Of a stretch of DNA of 64,000 bases, positions 12,264 through 28,432 are shown one piece after another. The position numbers were made by a program, and so were the translations under genes. Origin of the DNA: Raphanus sativus. Lineage: Eukaryota; Streptophyta; Magnoliopsida; Brassicales; Brassicaceae. The DNA lies in contig NC_079517.1 in assembly GCF_000801105.2 (NCBI RefSeq), forward strand, positions 14,570,001 through 14,634,000. Reading direction: 5' to 3'. Position 1 is the stretch's first letter, and each line of letters starts with the position of its first letter. The notes under the pieces are model-generated. The model ran no database searches. It worked only from the letters and a program-made list of their open reading frames with translations, and was not told the DNA's origin.

Positions 12264-12310
<47 letters not shown>
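12264..12310. repeat. (TA)n microsatellite in intron
   Basis: AT dinucleotide run within the intron of the At1g79160-like gene, close to its 3' splice site. A second run lies at about 12466-12530. Confidence 0.95.
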
Positions 12311-12316
<6 letters not shown>

Positions 12317-12496
12317 TGTTTATTCGATTTCACTTTTAAAAGCTTTCTTTTTGTGCACCAACACTTTAAAAAGAACTAAAAAAACAACATCTTATGGTAA
12401 AAATGGTAAAAATTCTTAAGCTATAGGCATCTCATAAGTTATATATTAAAAAAGAAAATTACCAATATATATATATATAGTTTTTTTTTTGTAAAC

Positions 12497-12534
<38 letters not shown>

Positions 12535-12756
12535 GGTGTAAATAATACATATATGCCGTTCTAGAGAGATGTAAGGGCATACAAATATACATTTTTAATC
12601 ATTTCGAAAACATAAAGTACAAAGCCAAGAGAGCAATAAAAAATGAACCTTCAAATCGAGTCGTTTCTCTCATCCGGTGGGAACTTGAAGGTCAAGGTCA
12701 AGCTCCAGTGACCGATCACCTCCTCTGCCGTTCCCGAGAAGATCACGAGTCATAAG

Positions 12757-12827
12757 CGCCGTCGTTGTTTTCTCTCCGGAGGATTCTTTCACGCCGTCGT
12801 TGTTTTCTCTCCGGAGGATTCTTTCAC
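12757..12827. repeat. 35-bp perfect tandem duplication in exon 1
   Basis: Two identical 35-bp copies lie head to tail (the unit begins GCCGTCGTTGTTTTCTC). Because 35 is not a multiple of three, the second copy breaks the reading frame of the host exon. Confidence 0.95.
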
Positions 12828-12890
12828 CACCGTTTTATCATCTTTATAACCGCTTACTAAACGTACGAGGGAGCTGACATCAGCAACCAT

Positions 12891-14040
12891 ACTAGAGAGA
12901 GAGAGGTAGAGAGTACTGGGTTGTCTAAAAACGCAGAGAGACTTATATAGATGGAGCCAATATTAAGAGCCGAAAGAAATGTAGAATCTGAGTGTAGGGG
13001 GGAATTAAATGCGAACGTTATATAATTTCAAAGTTCAATGAATTACTGTAATTTATTGTTCGATATTTCACGATTAATGTTAATGTTTATTGCTCGGCTT
13101 TATTCTAGTTTCGTGCGAAATTGATTTTACTTTAATGAGGGGGTTATCGTTGTGCCATTATTGACTACCATTTACATTTAATGAAATTTAATGTGTGTTC
13201 ATCTCTCTAACCTTTTAATTTTCTTTCCCTACTTCACGATCTACACGTTTTCTTAGATCTTACACCCTTACCAAATTTTTCTCAAATTTAAAACTGTATA
13301 ATTTTCTCATCTTTACTACATTAAATTTCCCTTAAATTTAAACGAACCTCCTTCTTGTTTAGAAAAACACAACCCAAATATGTATGTGTATTACTATTTC
13401 CTATATACTACCTGATGATATTGATAACTTGTTTCAGCCTTTTGCATCTCAGTTTTACATGAGCAGAATACTATTCTCCGTACCTCTATTGTCACTACAA
13501 GAAAATCAAAGCTTGAAAGTTTACAGACGAAAGCTTGAGAGTTTGTCTTTCGGCTGAGACCATATTATAACACACATTGGTCTAGGACCAAGGTAACTTA
13601 TTCGACAATGTAATACTTTTTAATTTTATTTAGGGAACGTAGTCAACAACACTTATATTAAGCAGCATTCCAACATGTAAAACTAACTATACAAAAATAC
13701 AAGATTATAATTGGGTTCTACTATTGACATATAAGCTCATAACACATGCGTTAATTGTTGAAAAAATATCTACCATATAATTAGGTATCCAAAAATTGTG
13801 ATGGTTATAGAGTTTTAGGAATATGACTACTGATTATACTAGTGTTGATGTTTTGTTATACTTCAGATTCAGTATTATAATTGTATATATATGGGTACAT
13901 TTTGAATGAATAAATAGTACTACATTTTTTCTTGCTAAAAATATATAAATAGTACTACGTTTTTTACATTATAGTAAAATGGTTATATTATTTAAGAAAA
14001 TGAGTTAATATTGTATTATACTTGTAGTTGTTATTAGTTA
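12891..14040. other. Intergenic, upstream of the At1g79160-like gene
   Basis: Contains the presumed promoter and 5' leader of the minus-strand gene (a GAGAGAG stretch at 12893-12906). Otherwise AT-rich with no recognisable gene. Confidence 0.4.
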
Positions 14041-14223
14041 CTCCCTTCGTTTCACTTTACTTGTCGTTTTAGGTTCGTACACACAGATTAAAAAAATATT
14101 TAATTTTGTAAATTTTTGAAATAAAAACACCATTTCTCATACACCTAACCATATTTCAACCCATAAAATATTAACCATATTTAATTTTGTAAATTTTTAT
14201 TTCAAAATAAGTGTCGTTTTATG
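14040..14223. mobile_element. Stowaway-like MITE, interrupted
   Basis: Begins TACTCCCTTCGTTTCACTTT, the Stowaway-type terminus with TA. The internal phrase AAGTGTCGTTTTATG is split by the SINE at 14224-14396 and continues after it with ATTTCAATGCAGAA. The far terminus was not found. Confidence 0.5.
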
Positions 14224-14396
14224 TTTTTTTTATAACCTAAGGGTATCCGGCAGACCGTGACTCAACCGATTAGTTCCCTGGGGGCCTGACCACCAGCGCC
14301 AGATAGATGGGTAAACATGAGTAGGCGCAGATTCGAACCCAGATCCTTTATGAACATTTGGGACGCCATGCGCCACCCGACCACACTCATATAGTT
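14224..14396 (-). mobile_element. tRNA-derived SINE with 10-bp target duplication
   Basis: Flanked by perfect 10-bp direct repeats TCGTTTTATG at 14214-14223 and 14397-14406. On the minus strand it has a tRNA-like head (TGGTCGGGTGGCGCATGG, then box B-like GGTTCGAATCTGC) and ends in an A-rich tail (TTTTTTT on the plus strand at about 14224-14231). It is inserted in a Stowaway-like MITE. Confidence 0.85.
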
Positions 14397-14406
14397 TCGT
14401 TTTATG

Positions 14407-15342
14407 ATTTCAATGCAGAACTTATTATTTCCTCTCTCATGCCATTGGCACAGCCATTCATTCATCCATTCGGGAAAAGAAAACATGCATATTCCACTAA
14501 TGAAGGCAATATGTTCAAATCTTCTAACTTCCAAAGGCACTTCTTTGCTGGTGCTTTTCTGGGCTGGCCACTGAAATCATATTGCATAGATTACTGCCTT
14601 TCTCGACATGATAGGCTTTGCAATTCATGAGAAACTCCTCCTCCTGCATGATCAGACAAGTTAACTGCTTCATGAACTTTACAATCTTTGAAAGAATGGC
14701 GGAAATGACCCCTTTGTCATAAATGGCTCCAATACACAAAGATATTAGACCAAAAGGAAAAATGATTTAGCTCATGATCTCTTTATTGTTCATACTACTG
14801 GTACGCTACTAAGACTAACAGAGATGCCTCTGCGCTACCTCCTAAGTGACTAGCACATTTTTCAGGCTCCTCACCATCGATGATTCACAAGTCAGGATGT
14901 GAAAGAGCCAGAAATAACAATATATTGTCCTTAGAAAACTTTAGATCTTGTCTACTTTTAAATTAGTTGGTATTGATTGTAACAAAGAATCACAAATTAT
15001 AAATGGATCATTCAAGTATTACACAAATTAAATATGTTGGGTTAGATTTTAATATCTGTGATGAATAGCACCACCTTAGATCAAATTCCTTGCGTTGGTG
15101 TTTAAAGAGTTGTCTGACTTCCAATTTAAAATTAATTAGCTGTAAGTTGAGTGACATAAATTATTTATATATTACTTAAGTTATTTTCATATTTTTAGTG
15201 TAAGATTTTTTCTCAAAATACTCTCTCTCGAGATAATGATGTGTATAACCACTAATCTTAATATAATCCCGCTCCGAGATAATGTGTTTTCAACTTAAAA
15301 CCAATTGGTGGTAAATGAAGTGTTCAAGTCCCTTAAATATTA
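14407..15342. other. Intergenic, no gene recognised
   Basis: Overlapping open stretches on both strands at 14407-14740 suggest a decayed coding region, but no family is recognisable. The remainder is AT-rich. Confidence 0.35.
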
Positions 15343-15510
15343 CTCCCTCTGTTCCAAAATAGTCGATGTTTTGGATGGAGACATAAGGATTAAGACATAC
15401 ACCTTTTTCTTAAAAGTAACACTAAAAATATTTTAAAAAACATAATTCCACCAATCATAAAAAATACTATAAAACTCTTTAAAACATCATCTATTTTGAA
15501 ACGAAGGGAG
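15343..15510. mobile_element. Stowaway MITE
   Basis: The 168-bp element has terminal inverted repeats of about 30 bp (left CTCCCTCTGTTCCAAAATAG; right the inverse of CTATTTTGAAACGAAGGGAG), typical Stowaway ends, preceded by TA. It has no coding capacity. Confidence 0.8.
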
Positions 15511-16984
15511 TTCTTAAGTCAATTTTATATTTTCAACGTGTGATCTTATTTCCAACACGTATTCCTCTATTTCAATCTCATAAATATTATTTAAAAAGTA
15601 ATTTGATATGTCACTACTACATTGACCGTAAAAGAAAAATGATGACATGACAAACTAAAATAATGATATGTTTGAAGCTAATTGTGACATGTACATTTAT
15701 ATTTAATGTTGATATCTATTTTGGTAAGTTTGTTAAAATATAATAATAACTTATAGATCATTATTAATATAACAATAAATAATATAACAATAGAAATACA
15801 AATATAATAATATTTTACAATTTTCGAAATAATATTTAATTATATTTTAATATTTATAAATTTTTGTTACTAAAAATTCTTCCAAATTTTATTCAGTTTT
15901 TTTAAATGTAGATTTTCTAATCTCAATATCATTAGTTTCTTTTTAATATCTACAAATTTTATAGATACTATTTAGTTTTATGCTTTGATAATTATATACC
16001 TGATAAAAAATTTCTCTTAGTTTTATAGACTGTGAATATATTTTTAACAAAAATAAACAGATAAAAAAATATTTCCAAGATTATAATTCTAAATATATAC
16101 ATATATACTATTACATTTAAATGTACACAAAACATGTATTTTATCTTAACTTTTACATATAAGTAAAATTAAACTTAACTATTAATCAACTATTTTGGTT
16201 TAAATTATAATAGTATAATTTGTATTTGACTTAACAATTCTTTTTTTGTCTTAACCATGAAAGGATATCCTGAATTAATATGTGATTGAAACCGATCCTC
16301 TTGAATTACACTGTTAGCAATAAAGAATGTGCACCAACAATAGTTTTATGATGGTGAAGCTGAATATTCCAATCTAAATTTCTTTGAAACTTTTTTTTTT
16401 TAAAAAAAATTGAAACTGTAAAAGAAACTTTCATGAGTAGAATTTGATAGATGGCCAAGCAGAAGGTTTGGTAATGGCACCTACAAGATCATTATCCTCA
16501 CTTACAAATATAATTGAGTGATAGACTCATAGTGAAGATCAGCTACTCAGCCAAGCAATCAATAGTCTGAATCCATTTTTTCAAAAGATGCATCAAGACT
16601 ACTATGTAACGGATCTTCTGCTGTGGAGCGAGACTTGGCCAGAATCAGTACCAAGAACCCAAAAAAAAACTCCACTTTCAACGAGATTTGTCCCAAACCA
16701 AACTTATATCACATTTAAGTCATTAATAAAGATCAATGACATCCTCATGTTTCTCCAAAACCTTGATTAAGAATTAGTAGTTCGATCTTCAATTATTTTA
16801 TTAGCAAGAAAAAATCCTACGTTTAATCCGACTAACTAATAATTTATAAGTTCGATTAATCAATTTAGGCACTAGACATTAAATCACAGCTCGTGTAACG
16901 ATTTCTTGAACATTCGGCAAATGACTTAATGATAAAATAGATTTGTTCCCATATCAATCCATGTGCGTCATGCATGCAAAATCA
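15511..16984. other. AT-rich intergenic sequence
   Basis: Very AT-rich with no gene or clear repeat structure recognised. Confidence 0.5.
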
Positions 16985-17175
16985 TTTGTTTTTTTTAATT
17001 ATACAGAGATATTTTGGCCCCACAGAAATGGTCCAGACTAGTCACGTGTTGCCACATGTCGGTCGTCCTCTGTCCCTAGCAATGCCAAAATGTTAATTTT
17101 CCAGTGATCTGGATTCGAACCCAAATGACGGAACTCACAGCTGTAAACCATTTACCAACTGATTTAGAAACCTTG
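16985..17175 (-). mobile_element. SINE-like tRNA-derived sequence
   Basis: On the minus strand the right end reads TCAGTTGGTAAATGG (box A-like), followed by GGGTTCGAATCC (box B). The left end is a T run on the plus strand (A tail on minus). Target duplications were not identified. Confidence 0.5.
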
Positions 17176-17934
17176 GTTTATCTACTAAACAATTAGTGTT
17201 GAAGCCATATTCAGAGTCACCACCACCACCTTTGACATTGGTTGCCGTTCACTTGTATAGCGAGCCAGTGAATACAGGCCCAAGCGTCCTTCTGGTTCTC
17301 TATTATTGGTCTATCTCCCACCGTGGATGTCACGCTAAAAGTTTATCTACTAAGCTTTTTAATGTATGCCCCAATCTTTTGCCATTGTTTTATTTAATTT
17401 GGAATTATTGGCTTTGTGCTTGGACCAAATGACTGATTACTGATTAGTTAGGTGATCAAGAAAAAAAATTAAATCACTATAGTATTAAGCAAAGGTCCTA
17501 CCAACCCAAGGATGGATAGTATTCTTAATTGTTTAAGGTCTCATGTTTTTCAAGAGTAGGTGTCTTATCTGGACCTCTTAAATCTATAATCCAACGTTAA
17601 CTTATACTTGAAAAATCTTATTTAGGTGACTATTAATCAAGGAAAATTGCACTCTATAACCAAACAAAAAACCCAATTAAGTAAGTAACCAAAATGCTCT
17701 TCTCTCTCTTCATATCTCTTTCTACTCTCAGTCTATAAATCTAATTTGTTTATTTTTTGGTTATTTCACAAATTCTCCCATTAATCAATTCAAATTGTAA
17801 TTTCCTTGTGTTACCCTTTCTAGACCTACTTATTTAAGCTCATATCTTGTTGTAAAAATCATGACAATTTCGTTTAAGCACTAAGGTTACAGAAATTCCA
17901 TTTTACCTTAGAGCTTAAACCCTTTCGTTTATGC

Positions 17935-18216
17935 GTGTCGGCTCAGTTAGGAGACGAACAGTGCGACCGCTCCGGTGTCAATGATATTAGGGGTCCAATT
18001 TTTTAATTCTATTTTATCTTTTAAAAAAAATTAAATTCTTTTAAAAACAAAAATAAATATTCATGTATTTTAAAATGTTTTATTTAAAATATTTTCATAT
18101 ATAAAGTTTATAACATTTTATATAATTTTTTAAAAATCATGCTAAAATAGTTTTTTTTTTTACAATTGAAGGGTTTAAAAAACAATTTATGCTCGCCCCC
18201 CTAACTGAGCCGGCAC
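17935..18216. mobile_element. Short TIR element (MITE)
   Basis: 17-bp terminal inverted repeats with one mismatch: GTGTCGGCTCAGTTAGG at 17935-17951 and the inverse of CCTAACTGAGCCGGCAC at 18200-18216, with an AT-rich interior. The outer flanks share the phrase CTACTTATTTAAGCTC and a following TTACAGAAATT, suggesting a local duplication around the insertion. Confidence 0.55.
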
Positions 18217-21665
<3,449 letters not shown>

Positions 21666-21668
21666 GGA

Positions 21669-22682
21669 ATGAGGAAGGGAAGAGCACCTTGTTGTGACAA
21701 GACCAAAGTGAAGAGAGGTCCATGGAGCCCAGAAGAAGACTTGAAACTCATCTCTTTCATTCAAAAGTTTGGTCATGAGAACTGGAGATCTCTCCCTAAA
21801 CAATCTGGTATGTTGTTGATTTCTGATCATGATCAAAGCCAAGCCTCTTGAATGGCTTTTCTTAACATGATTCTGAATATATATAATGAAGGTCTACTAA
21901 GATGTGGAAAGAGTTGTCGTCTAAGGTGGATCAACTACCTTAGACCAGATGTGAAGCGAGGCAACTTCACTGCAGAGGAGGAGGAAACAATCATCAAGCT
22001 TCACCAAAACTATGGAAACAAGTAAAATCACTATATGCTCTCTGTATATATACTTCTGGTGAATCAAAGGGTGATTTGATATTGAAATTGGCTTTCTACA
22101 TTTTTGATAAGGTGGTCGAAAATAGCTTCTCAACTTCCAGGAAGAACAGATAACGAGATCAAGAATGTGTGGCATACCCATCTAAAGAAAAGACTTGTTC
22201 AGAGCTCAGCAACCACACCATGTTCAAGTGATTCTGTTTCTTGTGGGAAAGAAGATAAGTCTCACGCAGAAGGTTGTTTGAACACAAAGACCTCTCAAGA
22301 CTCTACTACTTCAGTGTCTTCTGGTGGTTCCAACAATTTAAACCAGGAAGCTGATCCAAAGATAGGCCTCTTGTTTGGATACAGCGAGTTTAAGGACATT
22401 ATTCAAGAGGTAGACAAACCACATCTACTAGAGATCCCTTTTGACTCAGATCCTGACATATGGAGTTTCTTAGATACTTCAACAAACTCACTTCAACAAT
22501 CTGGTGCAAATGAGTTCAGAGCAGAAGAAGAGTCTGATGAAGAAGAAGTCAAGAAGTGGTTCAAGCACCTGGAAAGCGAACTAGAGTTAGGAGAAGCTGA
22601 TAATCAACAGGGTAAACATGGAACACCAGACGAAGCATCATCATCATCATCATCACTTTTGAAGACCTTCATGATACATTAA
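21669..22682 (+). CDS. MYB63: R2R3-MYB transcription factor, MYB63-like
   Basis: Three exons, 21669-21807, 21892-22021 and 22112-22682, with phases that fit, giving 279 residues. Residues about 9-115 form the R2 and R3 MYB repeats with the typical intron positions (WRSLPKQSG / [19 protein letters not shown] / [18 protein letters not shown]). The start [19 protein letters not shown] and the acidic tail with [28 protein letters not shown] and a serine run fit Arabidopsis MYB63 (At1g79180). MYB63 and its paralogue MYB58 activate lignin and phenylpropanoid genes in fibres and vessels through AC elements in the nucleus. Collinearity supports MYB63 over MYB58. The ORF is intact. Confidence 0.92.
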
Positions 22683-23403
22683 CAAATCCAAATTATGATT
22701 TTACTACATGGTTTAAGGCGTATTCTTAAGTTATTATTCTGGATATCAGTACTTGAAGAAAGTTAGATAATATAGAAAATGTATCTTATAGTTGACTTCT
22801 TGGCATTTTCAAGTGTGTAGATGATACAGATATAGCTAAATGATCAAACTATATACTATACTAACGCTCTAAGACTAAATCATATTCAAGATGATGCTTA
22901 ACATTGAAACTTTTGCTATACAGAGTTATTTGTAGAAGAATATTGGTGAGCTCGATAATCATTGTCCATCATCTAACAACAATCCACCAGCTAGCTTTGT
23001 TGAATAACAAGTAAACACATCTGCATTTTTTCAACGAGTCAAGCAACGTCCTTGTCCCCTATGCCATCACTTCTATCAACTTGTACCAAATCATATTACT
23101 GAATAAATAAGCTAATCTCCATAATGATTCATCCTCCGGAATGTTTCTTGAATATTCAATGGAGATGGACAAAAAAAAAATTAAAGTTTTGGCTCAAGTA
23201 ATTTGTGTGCATGACATTTTGAACAAAAAATTAATCAAGTAATTTGTGTGCAGAAGATTTTGAACATAATTCTAGAGTCTTAACAAGTTCCAAAAGTTTT
23301 ACAGAAGCAATAACCATCAAGTTTGTGCAACCAGCCAGAGAAAATAAAAGATAGCATTAGTATTCAAATCATGCTCAGCTGCACGGACGGGCAAGGTGAG
23401 AGT
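22683..23403. other. Convergent intergenic region
   Basis: Holds the 3' ends of the MYB63-like gene (+) and the proteasome gene (-). A 17-bp phrase CAAGTAATTTGTGTGCA occurs twice near 23200-23255. No further gene seen. Confidence 0.5.
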
Positions 23404-25166
23404 TTACTCTACTTCAGCCAAGTAATCGTCGATCTCTGCAGGTGTTAGTACCCTGCACATAACATAAGAGACTCTTTTCAGAACACTTATAGGCAATAAC
23501 AAAAGTTCTTTGGTTCTATTTGTTTGGAGTCTTGAGAAAACGTTACCTGAAAACTTTGTCAGCACCAATCTTGCCAATCTCAATGTTTTTGCTCGAGATT
23601 TCTCCCTCAAAACTGTGAATCAGACGATTAAAAAAAAAGATGTTAGGTTCCGTCAAAACTCTGAAAAAAAACAGGATTTGGTAAGAACTCTCACCCTTCC
23701 TTCAAAGTTAAAATCGCAGTGTGAATGGCATCATCAAGTTCCATATCTTCTGTGTACCTAATAAGAGACTTAAGATGAAATTGACATGCTTCCAAGATCA
23801 TAACACAAACAGTTAAAATGTTTTCACCTCTTCTCAAGAAATGTCTTAGCATTTGAAACATTCTTTCCCATGGCAGAAGCTTTCCATGAGAAATAAGAGC
23901 CAGACGGATCCACCTAGTGAAAAAAATGATAATAAGATGTTTTTATTTTAACATAAGCAGTAATAATGTTACTACATACCTGATAGAGCTGAGGACCTTT
24001 GTCATCATACCCAGCCACTAGTAGAGAAACTCCAAACGGCCTAACACCACTGTTACGAGGAGAAGGAAATTGAAAGTTTGAAGTAAGATTCAGTAGCCTA
24101 GTTAATGGATACAATTGTTCTTTTAACAAAAATGCCAAATCAATTTTAAACCTAATGAGCAAATAAGCAGAACTCTTATTAACCCTGTTGAGCATAAAGG
24201 AGGAAGTAACCATAGAGATTTTTTTGAATAGTACTTACCCTGATTGAGTGAACTCTTGCATCACCGTTGCGGTTTCCCTTACAAGTTGAGTAACAGGGAT
24301 GGGTTCCTGTAAGTTGAAACCTTATTAGTACTAATAAGAAAGAGTTTATTAACTAATCCAAAGTATCTGAGAACCAACAAGGATTGAAGATCTATTATAT
24401 ACTGTATGATTCATAAAAGCATTACTATACTCCAAGAGAACGTAGATAAGAAGAGAGATGTAAAAGATTACTTTGTAGAGACGGTTATATTGCTCAGCCT
24501 GCTTCCTACTCTTTCGCACAAGAACTCGGAAATCAGGACCCATACCACTTGATAGAAAGAAAGGAAATATCAAAGTTAGCATGGAAACGATGAGGTCTGG
24601 TATTAAAACAAGAAGCAGAGATAGCTGAGGAGGAGGAGAACCTGTAAACAACTCCAATGTTGGGAGTCAAATGCTGAATCTTTTGAACCTGAAGTAGAGA
24701 CATTATTAGGTTACAACCTACCTAGTAAAGTTCGACAAGCATGTTCACCACAAGAGGAGGTTTATATTCAAACTTACAGAGGCTTCATCAACCAGAATGG
24801 AAGGAAGTTTCTTCTCTGTTGCAATGACAACTCCGTTTGAAGCTGCATGAAAGAAAGAAACAAACCACATTCATGTTTCATAAAAGTTCCTATCTAGAAT
24901 TCACCAACAGGTCATTCATTCATCATTGACAAGTGACAAAAGAAAACCTTTAATTCCCAAAGATGTTTGGCCTGATCCAACAGCTGTAAGAGCATGCTCT
25001 ATCTGAACAAGCTTCCCTGATGGGCTGTTTTTTTCATAGCCACAACACAAATTATTAACCACCAATCTAAAAGATCAGAAAGAGAAGATGCGTTTGAATA
25101 ATTGATAAAAAAACAAGTTTTGAACCTGAACGTAGTGAGAGAAAACGAGTACTGACTGTCTCCCAT
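23404..25166 (-). CDS. PAB2: 20S proteasome alpha subunit type 2 (PAB)
   Basis: Eleven exons with GT-AG borders: 25126-25166, 24948-25024, 24778-24842, 24642-24688, 24472-24547, 24239-24306, 23980-24049, 23828-23913, 23695-23757, 23547-23612, 23404-23452. They sum to 708 nt, 235 residues, the usual length of plant PAB1/PAB2. The protein begins MGDSQYSFSLTTFSPSGKL with the alpha-subunit N-terminal signature and ends LTPAEIDDYLAEVE. It forms part of the outer alpha ring of the 20S core that gates substrate entry; alpha subunits are not catalytic. Position next to STR1 matches At1g79210. A leader intron is likely (donor near 25466). Confidence 0.95.
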
Positions 25167-25906
25167 TGCACCTTTAAGCTTAGCTCAAAAAAAGGAAAAA
25201 AAAACCTGCAAAAACGAAACATAGTATCAATCTTCTAACAAATTTACTGGAAAGAAAAAATTAAAACTTGGAACCAACGATTCATTCACACACTCTTTTT
25301 TTTTTTTTATCAACATAAACCCCTGTTTGTTTGCATAATTACTATACACTGAATGCGACTAAATCTGACAAAGATTTTTAATCAAACAAAGATATAGATT
25401 CCAATTCTCAATATGGGTTTCGACAAAGGAGACAACTTTCAATCGAGATACATATAAATATCATACCTTTGGTGTACGGATCGAACAACAGAATGGACGC
25501 AGTAGAGAAAAAAGAGAGAGACGGATGAAGACTGATTAATAAAGCTTTTTAGGTTGCTTGAAGAAAGAGTTGCGCAAACAAAACAAAACAAAACAAAAAA
25601 AAAACAAAAATTAGAAAACGACGACGTTTAACGTAATTTACAAAATGCTCCAATATTTATGTCTATTTTCACTTTCAGACAAAACTTTTATATTATACAC
25701 CAACAGAGTCTGGCATCTCAATAACTACAAAATTACCTTAAGTGCGTGTCCTCTGTTCCTGACCGGTTCGTGGCGGCAGAAGCAGCAGTAAAACTAAAAC
25801 TTGTTGGGTTCTCTTCTTTACCTGGAGAGAATCTAAATAAAGTTGGAGTCTTTTTTTCCAAATCAAACCCATCTTCACACTTATTAGTTGCAATTGAAAC
25901 GCTGAC
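25167..25906. promoter_or_regulatory. Divergent promoter region (PAB2 / STR1)
   Basis: About 740 bp separate the start codons of two divergently transcribed housekeeping genes. It holds both leaders and a short AAAAC repeat near 25577-25600. It could act as a shared bidirectional promoter. Confidence 0.5.
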
Positions 25907-28432
25907 ATGGCTTCGACACTGTTCTCCAGAACCTTTCTGTCTGCAAGCCACCGCTTGATCACTCCTTCTCTTCTCCCCCAAAAGACAACCCTTAATCTCC
26001 CCTCCTTTCTTACTGTAAGTCCTTAATCCAATCTCCTTTGATCGGTTTAGGAAGGCTTTCATAAAGGCTTACACTTTGTTGAATGAGATCTGCGAGTCAA
26101 TCTCGATGCTTTGTATCAGAAACTAGCGATTTAATTTTGTTTAGTTTGGCTCTGTGTTTATAAAGTTTGACTCTTTTTTTTTCTTGTGTTGTGTTGTGAT
26201 GATAATTGCAGAGGAGAGGGTTCTACTCTCAGTTAGGCTTTTCCTCTACAGCTTATAGATCAGCTCGAGCTATGGCTTCTACTGTGAGTGGGGCAAGAGC
26301 AGGCTACTCGACTTCATCTGTACCAACTAATGAGCCTGTTGTTTCTGTCGATTGGCTCCATTCTAATCTTAGAGAGCCTGATTTGAAGGTGACGACTCCC
26401 CTTTTTGGTTTCTTCAAATACTTTAAATTTTACCTGTTTTTGGGTTCTGTGCTCAGGTATTGGATGCGTCATGGTACATGCCAGATGAGCAGAGGAATCC
26501 CATCCAAGAATATCAGGTGTGAGAGCATTAGAGCAAACAGATTATTGATATGCTCTTTGATTCCACGATTGTTTGTGTTATATTCGTTCTGTAGTAAAGA
26601 AATGAATCTTGTTGAAGAGATAGAGTACGCTACTTGTTACTAATGGACTTTGTTCTCTCTCCTACAGGTTGCTCATATCCCCGGTGCTCTCTTCTTTGAT
26701 TTGGATGGAATATCAGATCGATCAACAAGTGTAAGAATCACCCTGTTCTCTCTTTTACTGAACATCTGTGTTCTCAACTCAACATTTGATAATCGCTTTG
26801 TTGATATCATCAATGTCTAGTATCTTGTTTTGCTGCCATTTTCAAGATATTATTGTGTACGAACATACTACATCTAGGGACCGTACATATCTGAGAACAT
26901 TTGCAAAAAAGAATATTGACTCTTTGTTGTTAACATTATGTTATTGTATATTCACATTTTTGGGATGTTTTTCTATTGTTCTTACAAATTCTTACTTGTG
27001 AGTTTCTATGGGGGAGATATAAAGGCAACCATCTAAATAATAGCATGATATTATCAATTTCTTGATACAGTTGCCACATATGTTGCCGTCTGAGGAAGCT
27101 TTTGCTGCTGGTTGCTCTGCTCTTGGAATTGAGAACAAGGACGGAGTGGTTGTTTATGATGCAAAGGGTGTCTTTAGTGCAGCTCGTGTGTGGTGGTGAG
27201 TTATTGGACTCCTTTTTGGTTTGTTCACTGTCTTTTTTTTCTTTTTTTTAACAATTGATAGGTGCTCCTTTTCTTAACTCTTAAACAGGATGTTCCGAGT
27301 TTTCGGGCATGACAAAGTGTGGGTGCTGGATGGAGGACTACCGAGATGGCGTGCTTCAGGTTACGATGTTGAATCTAGTGCATCAGGTGATGCTATTTTG
27401 AAAGCAAGCGCTGCAAGTGAGGCTATAGAGAAAATATACCAAGGACATACCGTAAGTAGTCAGGGGAATGGTTTTCTATCTCAGTCTTTCTGTACATTCA
27501 TAATGAGATGCTTCTTCTTCTTTTTTTTTCTCTACTCAGGTGAGTCCAATAACCTTTCAGACCAAGTTCCAGCCGCATCTAGTGTGGACACTTGATCAGG
27601 TTTTTTTGGCATTTTCTGAACGGTTTTGTCTTTAAATATCATCTCTGCTTTAATTTTATTTGTATACTTGGTTTTGGTCAAAATCACAGGTTAAGAACAA
27701 TTTGGAGGATCAAACATATCAACACGTAGATGCACGTTCCAAAGCCAGGTTAATTACTATGATTTGCAAACGTTATTATCAGTTGAGTTCTGTCATTAGA
27801 AAAAAAAACGATTAATCATTTACGCTTATTTTTGTTTGCAAAATAGGTTTGATGGTACAGCTCCAGAACCCCGTAAGGGAATAAGAAGTGGTCATATCCC
27901 TGGAAGCAAGTGTGTCCCTTATCCTCAGGTAACCTCTAAATTCTAGAGAACTTGTTTCCTTCCTTCACTTCCTCGGAGTTTAAATGATGGTAAAATTTTT
28001 ATTCTTTCTGCAGTTGTTTGATTCTGCTTCTCAAACAATGTTGCCAGCAGAAGACCTGAAGAAACGATTTGAACAAGAAGGTATAATACTATTTCATCTC
28101 CACTTTTGAAAGAATGAGTTTCACAATATAAGATCTCGATGGTTTTTTTTTTTTTGGTACAGAGATCTCATTGGACAAGCCTATTATGGCTTCGTGTGGC
28201 ACTGGGGTAACAGCTTGCATCCTTGCAATGGTAATTAAATTATTTTCGTCCATCATTTTTTTTATTGTTTGAGACGGTGCAGTAGAGAGTCTGAATCTTG
28301 ACTTGGTTGCTTTCAATGTTTAAGGGGCTTCACCGAGTGGGGAAAACTGATGTGCCAGTCTACGATGGCTCGTGGACTGAATGGGCAACACAACCAGACT
28401 TGCCCATGGAAGGGGAGGATTCTTCTTCGTGA
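25907..28432 (+). CDS. STR1: Thiosulfate/3-mercaptopyruvate sulfurtransferase 1, mitochondrial
   Basis: Twelve exons: 25907-26014, 26212-26388, 26457-26516, 26668-26730, 27071-27195, 27289-27451, 27540-27599, 27690-27748, 27847-27928, 28014-28080, 28163-28230, 28325-28432. The sum is 1140 nt, 379 residues, matching Arabidopsis STR1/MST1 (At1g79230). A Ser/Arg-rich N-terminus (MASTLFSRTFLSASHR) is a mitochondrial presequence. It is followed by an N-terminal rhodanese domain (from VVSVDWLHSNLREPD) and a catalytic C-terminal rhodanese domain whose persulfide cysteine is near residue 333 in ASCGTGVTAC. The enzyme transfers sulfur from 3-mercaptopyruvate or thiosulfate to acceptors such as cyanide or thioredoxin. 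An internal ATG (MASTVSGARAGYS) could give a cytosolic form, but this is inference. Confidence 0.95.

Larger units (their letters stand above)
11763..12890 (-). pseudogene. At1g79160-like gene, disrupted
   Basis: Two exons, 12649-12890 and 11763-12227, joined by a GT-AG intron that contains a TA microsatellite. Exon 2 encodes SGKVYLQRR, a C-terminal GCPGCLSYVLVMKNNPTCPKC zinc-ribbon-like pair of CxxC motifs, and a final KIDLNISI, an EAR-type (DLN) repression motif. This resembles plant GIR-like small proteins that recruit TOPLESS; the function is inferred from family memory. Exon 1 starts MVADVSSLVRLVSG. It holds a 35-bp tandem duplication (12757-12827) that shifts the frame into a stop, and even without the extra copy a TGA at 12670-12672 stands where the family should have Trp (context VPTG-stop-EKRLDLK). 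Most likely a recent pseudogene or null allele. Confidence 0.7.
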
